From an uncultured Pirellulaceae bacterium (lineage in GTDB: Bacteria > Planctomycetota > Planctomycetia > Pirellulales > Pirellulaceae), in assembly GCA_947258905.1 (NCBI GenBank), contig CAMYKF010000727.1, positions 6,125 through 14,715 of the forward strand: a stretch of DNA of 8,591 bases. Reading direction: 5' to 3'. Under the pieces are notes generated by a model. The model saw nothing but the letters and a program-made list of their open reading frames with translations, searched no databases and had not been told where the DNA came from. Of the stretch, positions 5,752 to 8,591 are shown one piece after another (positions within the stretch are counted from its first letter, which is position 1; each line of letters opens with the position of its first letter). The translations under genes and the position numbers were made by a program.

Positions 5752-7125
5752 TCAAATCTGCGGAATCTCGTAACCCTCGCGTGGCGTACGCGATGCCATG
5801 GCCGCTGCCTGCTCGTCGCCCGTGATTTGTTCCTTAACCGGATCCCAGCGGATGACGCGATTCAGTCGCGCGGCGATTGCAGCCAGATGGCAGGTACTCA
5901 TCGCTTGCACATGCGAGTAGACATCGGACACGGGTAGACCGCCTTCGGCGATGCAGCGATAGAAGTTGGCCTTGTGTCCTTCATGCGGTTTACCCTTGTA
6001 CAACGCTACCACATCTTCATCCGTATACTGGCCCTCATCCCAGTTCTCCTCGATGGGCAAACCGGTAAGTCGTTCCCGGTTAACGAAGATGCGGCCTTTG
6101 GTCCCCTCGAACTTCACGCCATTGTCGCCGCGGCTGGTCACGTGCATTTCAATGCCGTTTTCAAAGCGGCAGATAATATTGAAGTCATGCGATGAGTTAT
6201 AGCAGTCGTCGACAACGGGATAACCGTCTTTGAATTCGACGGGGTGCTGGGCGTCGGTCCCGTCGATTTCCACCGGACCCTGGCCCTCGTCGTCCTGGCC
6301 GATGGCCCAGGTAGCGATGTCCACATGGTGGGCGCCCCAGTCGGTAAACTTGCCGCCCGAGTATTCATACCACCAGCGGAACTGGTAATGGCAACGCTTC
6401 TCGCGATAGTCGACCAGGGGCGCCTGACCCAGCCACTTTTCCCAATCCAGTTGCCAGGGCACGTCGGCGACATCAAACGGTCCGCCCGTAGGACTGCCGT
6501 TGATGCCGACGGTGATCTTGCGAATATCGCCCAGCAACCCTTTTTGCACCATGTTGACTGCCCGCAAAAACAGGTCGCGGTTACTGCGTTGCTGGGTGCC
6601 GATAAAGAACACCTGATCGGGACAGGCACGACAGGCGTTACGGATCAGGCCGTTTTCTTCCAGCGTCAGCGTCAACGGCTTTTGGCAAAACACGTGCTTG
6701 CCCGCTTGCAGGGCCTCGACGGCGATTTTCACATGCCAGTGATCAGGCGTAACAATGCTCACGACATCGATGTCATTGCGATCCAGGACGCGTCGATAAT
6801 CGTCATAGATCGCGGATTTGCCCTTGCCGATGTTTTCATCGTGATGGGCGCGTCGCATGTGCTGCCAATCGACATCGCAAACGGCCACGATATCTCCGAA
6901 ATGGTTGTGGCCTCGCGCATCACCGGTTCCCATGCTGCCCACGCCGATGCACCCCACACGGGGGCGGTCATTGTGCGATTTGTTGGCAAATGCCGGCCGG
7001 GTCCAGGCAAAGGGAATGGCTGCAGCGGCCAGACCGGCCACCGAACTCGTTTGCAAAAAGCTCCGGCGGTCCTGGCCCGATGGGTTGGCAGAGTGGCCGG
7101 CGGCCGTACGCGGAGAGTGAGACAT
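5752..7125 (-). CDS. Tat-exported Gfo/Idh/MocA-family oxidoreductase
   Basis: A 457-residue NAD(P)-dependent oxidoreductase. Residues 19-45 are a twin-arginine signal (DRRSFLQTSS, then a weakly hydrophobic Ala-rich core and AFA), so it is exported folded, presumably with its cofactor. The Rossmann domain begins at VGCIGVGSMG (GxGxxG, 61-66), followed by VAVCDVD (the acidic end of strand 2), TPDHWH (126-131) and CQKP (147-150), which supplies the family's catalytic Lys149 (EKP in most relatives). The C-terminal domain carries GGKFTDWGAHHVDIATW, in which Asp262 and His266 match the family's D-x-G-x-H-x-x-D site. The frame is open upstream to 7254, but the ATG at 7125 is chosen because it places the Tat motif about 20 residues in and has GGAG eight bases upstream. 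Its partner is probably the DUF1080 gene downstream: oxidation at C3 of a glycoside followed by cleavage. Substrate and cofactor preference cannot be read from the sequence. Confidence 0.93.
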   Translation of the reverse strand: MSHSPRTAAGHSANPSGQDRRSFLQTSSVAGLAAAAIPFAWTRPAFANKSHNDRPRVGCIGVGSMGTGDARGHNHFGDIVAVCDVDWQHMRRAHHDENIGKGKSAIYDDYRRVLDRNDIDVVSIVTPDHWHVKIAVEALQAGKHVFCQKPLTLTLEENGLIRNACRACPDQVFFIGTQQRSNRDLFLRAVNMVQKGLLGDIRKITVGINGSPTGGPFDVADVPWQLDWEKWLGQAPLVDYREKRCHYQFRWWYEYSGGKFTDWGAHHVDIATWAIGQDDEGQGPVEIDGTDAQHPVEFKDGYPVVDDCYNSSHDFNIICRFENGIEMHVTSRGDNGVKFEGTKGRIFVNRERLTGLPIEENWDEGQYTDEDVVALYKGKPHEGHKANFYRCIAEGGLPVSDVYSHVQAMSTCHLAAIAARLNRVIRWDPVKEQITGDEQAAAMASRTPREGYEIPQI

Positions 7126-7172
7126 GGTTGGGCTCCATGGTTGAAAGGTTCGATTGCACCCATTCTCGTTGA

Positions 7173-7186
7173 TGAAAACGTTAATA
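7173..7186 (-). promoter_or_regulatory. Possible LacI/GalR-family operator (cre-like) upstream of the oxidoreductase
   Basis: TGAAAACGTTAATA (given on the + strand) agrees at 13 of 14 positions with the Gram-positive cre consensus TGWAARCGYTWNCW, the class of site bound by LacI-family regulators, and is centred on AACGTT. It lies 47 bp before the oxidoreductase start, where an operator would be expected. CcpA itself is not expected in planctomycetes, and a single match may be chance, so this is a lead only. The rest of the 207-bp divergent region (7126-7332) must hold promoters for both flanking genes; I could not identify -35/-10 boxes with confidence. Confidence 0.2.
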
Positions 7187-7332
7187 CAATCCCCGGAGCC
7201 AGGCCGAAACAGCGACTGGAGTTGCAACGACTGTGGCAAGCACAGGCAAAACATTTGCTGCGAGCAAGTGGCCCACCTAAAATCGAAATATCACCCCTTC
7301 CAGCCCACCCTTTCGCCACGCGGTGAGTTTCC

Positions 7333-8457
7333 ATGCATCAGCTACAACCACCTGAAACAGAAATCGCCAATTTGCTGCAGTTCGTCAGCGACAATGAGGC
7401 GTCGGACCTGCATCTCAAGGTCGGCCTGCCACCCTACGTGCGGATTGGCGGTCACCTGCGCAAGGTCGATTCGGCCCCCTTGCCCGATACGGAATACATC
7501 GAATCCATGATGTATGAGCTGATTCCCAAGCATCGACGCAAGGAATACAAGGAACGCGGTGGTGTCGATTTCGCCTTGCGGCTGGACAACCTCGACCGGT
7601 TTCGAGTCAATTTGTTCAAGTCCGGGGGGGAGATGCATGCTGCCCTGCGGCTGGTCAAGAACAAGATTCTGGACTTCAACGGCCTGCACTTGCCGGAAAT
7701 CTATCGCGAACTGATTGCGCGAACGCACGTCGGTTTGATCCTTGTCAGCGGTGTGACCGGCAGCGGGAAAAGCTCGACGCTGGCCGCCATGATTGAGTAC
7801 ATCAACAAGACGCGCGGTCTGCACATCATCACCGTCGAGGATCCCGTGGAATTTACGTTCCGCCCCAATCATTCGATCATTTCCCAGCGTGAAGTCGGTA
7901 TTGACGTGCCCAATTTCGCAGACGCCCTCCGTTATGTCGTGCGGCAGGATCCCGATTGCATACTGATTGGCGAATTGCGTGACAAGGAAACGATGCTGGC
8001 CGCCTTGCAAGCCGCCGAGACGGGCCACCTGGTGCTGGCTTCAATTCACAGCAGCGACGTGCAACAAACCTTTTCGCGGATTCTCGAGTTCTATCCTCGC
8101 GAAGACCATCCCTTTATCCGCTCGTCACTGGCGAACAGCCTCAGGGCAATTCTCAGCCAGCGTCTGCTGCCTGGACTGGAAACCAATTCGCGATTCCCGG
8201 CGACCGAAGTGCTGCTTGGCAATTCCCTGGTCAAGGAAAAGATCGTGCATGAGGAAGATGAGGACCTGCCCGCCATCCTGCACGCCTGCCACGAGGAAGG
8301 GATGCGTTCGTACACCTACTCGCTGTGCGAACTGGTCGAGAAGAACCTGATTGCCCGCCACGACGCCTTTGATTATGCACCTAACCGCGATGCCCTCGAA
8401 GCGATGCTCAAGGGGATTACGATCGGCGAAGGCCTGATCGGCCGGCTCCGCGGCTGA
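7333..8457 (+). CDS. PilT/PilU-type type IV pilus ATPase (twitching motility)
   Basis: A 374-residue cytoplasmic hexameric ATPase of the type II/IV secretion ATPase family, somewhat longer than typical PilT (about 345). The N-terminal domain opens with the family signature ASDLHLKVGLPPYVRIGG (23-40) and contains DRFRVNLF (88-95). The ATPase core has Walker A GVTGSGKSS (140-148), Asp box HIITVEDPVEF (164-174), Walker B DCILIGELRD (208-217) and His box TGHLVLASIHSSD (230-242), then ILSQRLLP. All catalytic motifs are intact. The C-terminal AIRNLIRE motif used by classical PilT for retraction is replaced by LVKEKIVHEEDEDLP, so it may be a PilU-like or divergent paralogue. PilT-class motors pull pilin subunits from the pilus base to drive twitching or uptake. 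No other pilus gene is in the window. The start ATG has only a weak GGTGAG upstream. It is divergent from the oxidoreductase operon, and no terminator is evident after it. Confidence 0.92.
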   Translation: MHQLQPPETEIANLLQFVSDNEASDLHLKVGLPPYVRIGGHLRKVDSAPLPDTEYIESMMYELIPKHRRKEYKERGGVDFALRLDNLDRFRVNLFKSGGEMHAALRLVKNKILDFNGLHLPEIYRELIARTHVGLILVSGVTGSGKSSTLAAMIEYINKTRGLHIITVEDPVEFTFRPNHSIISQREVGIDVPNFADALRYVVRQDPDCILIGELRDKETMLAALQAAETGHLVLASIHSSDVQQTFSRILEFYPREDHPFIRSSLANSLRAILSQRLLPGLETNSRFPATEVLLGNSLVKEKIVHEEDEDLPAILHACHEEGMRSYTYSLCELVEKNLIARHDAFDYAPNRDALEAMLKGITIGEGLIGRLRG

Positions 8458-8591
8458 CACTCGTGGCCGGTAAGGACTACTCTGCTGGACAAGCCGAGGA
8501 TGTCCGGTGAATGGGTCGGCTAACCAACCTTCGTCCTCGTCTTTTTCTTCGTACTCGTCCTCAGCCACCTGCCAATGGAATTTCCATCGCC
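8458..8591. other. Intergenic end of window with low-complexity tract and small palindrome
   Basis: No gene is supported here. At about 8529-8562 there is a pyrimidine-rich, TCGTCC/TCGTAC-like degenerate repeat. On the minus strand it would encode an acidic Glu/Asp/Tyr run, but that frame is only the shadow of the pilus ATPase gene extended past its end. At 8575-8587 lies the palindrome ATGGAA-T-TTCCAT. Hexamer-like tracts of this type may be an intergenic feature of the genome; one example cannot show that. Confidence 0.35.

Noticed and set aside
7126..7254. A 43-residue upstream extension of the oxidoreductase to the ATG at 7254
   Set aside because: It would bury the Tat signal about 60 residues from the N-terminus and has no targeting sense; the ATG at 7125 has a GGAG upstream.
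6244..7326. A 360-codon + strand frame opposite the Gfo/Idh/MocA gene
   Set aside because: It is antisense to a well-supported oxidoreductase with all family motifs; the product shows no domain and arises from GC-rich codon bias.
1..8591. CRISPR array, tRNA/rRNA gene, insertion sequence or phage genes
   Set aside because: No regularly spaced direct repeats, cloverleaf-like sequence, transposase motif or terminal inverted repeats bounding an ORF were found on reading both strands.

Overview
The window looks like chromosomal DNA of a Planctomycetota bacterium, probably Pirellulales-like. This rests on a DUF1080 protein next to a Tat-exported Gfo/Idh/MocA oxidoreductase, a Cys/Gly-rich outer-membrane-type beta protein resembling the planctomycete DUF6666 group, moderately high GC, and generous intergenic spaces holding inverted repeats and low-complexity DNA. 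The taxon is inferred from gene content; there is no rRNA or other phylogenetic marker. Seven genes are well supported. No tRNA, rRNA, CRISPR array, transposase or phage gene was seen.

Left part (1-1232, + strand): the C-terminal end of an S41-family serine peptidase overlaps or abuts a secreted LolA-like protein. The pair looks like an operon closed by a textbook intrinsic terminator (1200-1232). Next (1312-2673, +) comes a 12-TM amino-acid permease of the APC superfamily. The 260 bp after it hold no convincing gene, but the minus strand carries short open frames that may be a gene remnant. From 3033 to 4496 (+) lies an exported protein with a Pro/Gln-rich linker, a 26-cysteine Gly/Cys domain and a C-terminal beta-barrel-like domain, followed by a second intrinsic terminator (4531-4558).

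Right part: the intergenic space at 4605-4679 holds a long, nearly perfect inverted repeat with an internal 9-bp tandem duplication. It lies between the end of the barrel gene and the end of a convergent minus-strand pair (7125 to 4689). That pair is a Tat-exported Gfo/Idh/MocA oxidoreductase followed, 64 bp on, by a signal-peptide-bearing DUF1080 (3-keto-disaccharide hydrolase family) protein. Together they suggest an extracytoplasmic route in which a glycoside is oxidised at C3 and the keto-glycoside is then cleaved. A divergent + strand gene (7333-8457) encodes a PilT/PilU-type ATPase. The window ends in intergenic DNA with a low-complexity pyrimidine-rich tract and a small palindrome.

Nothing here is a demonstrably new system. 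The items most worth following are the exported keto-sugar pair, the Cys-rich barrel protein and the intergenic inverted repeat.
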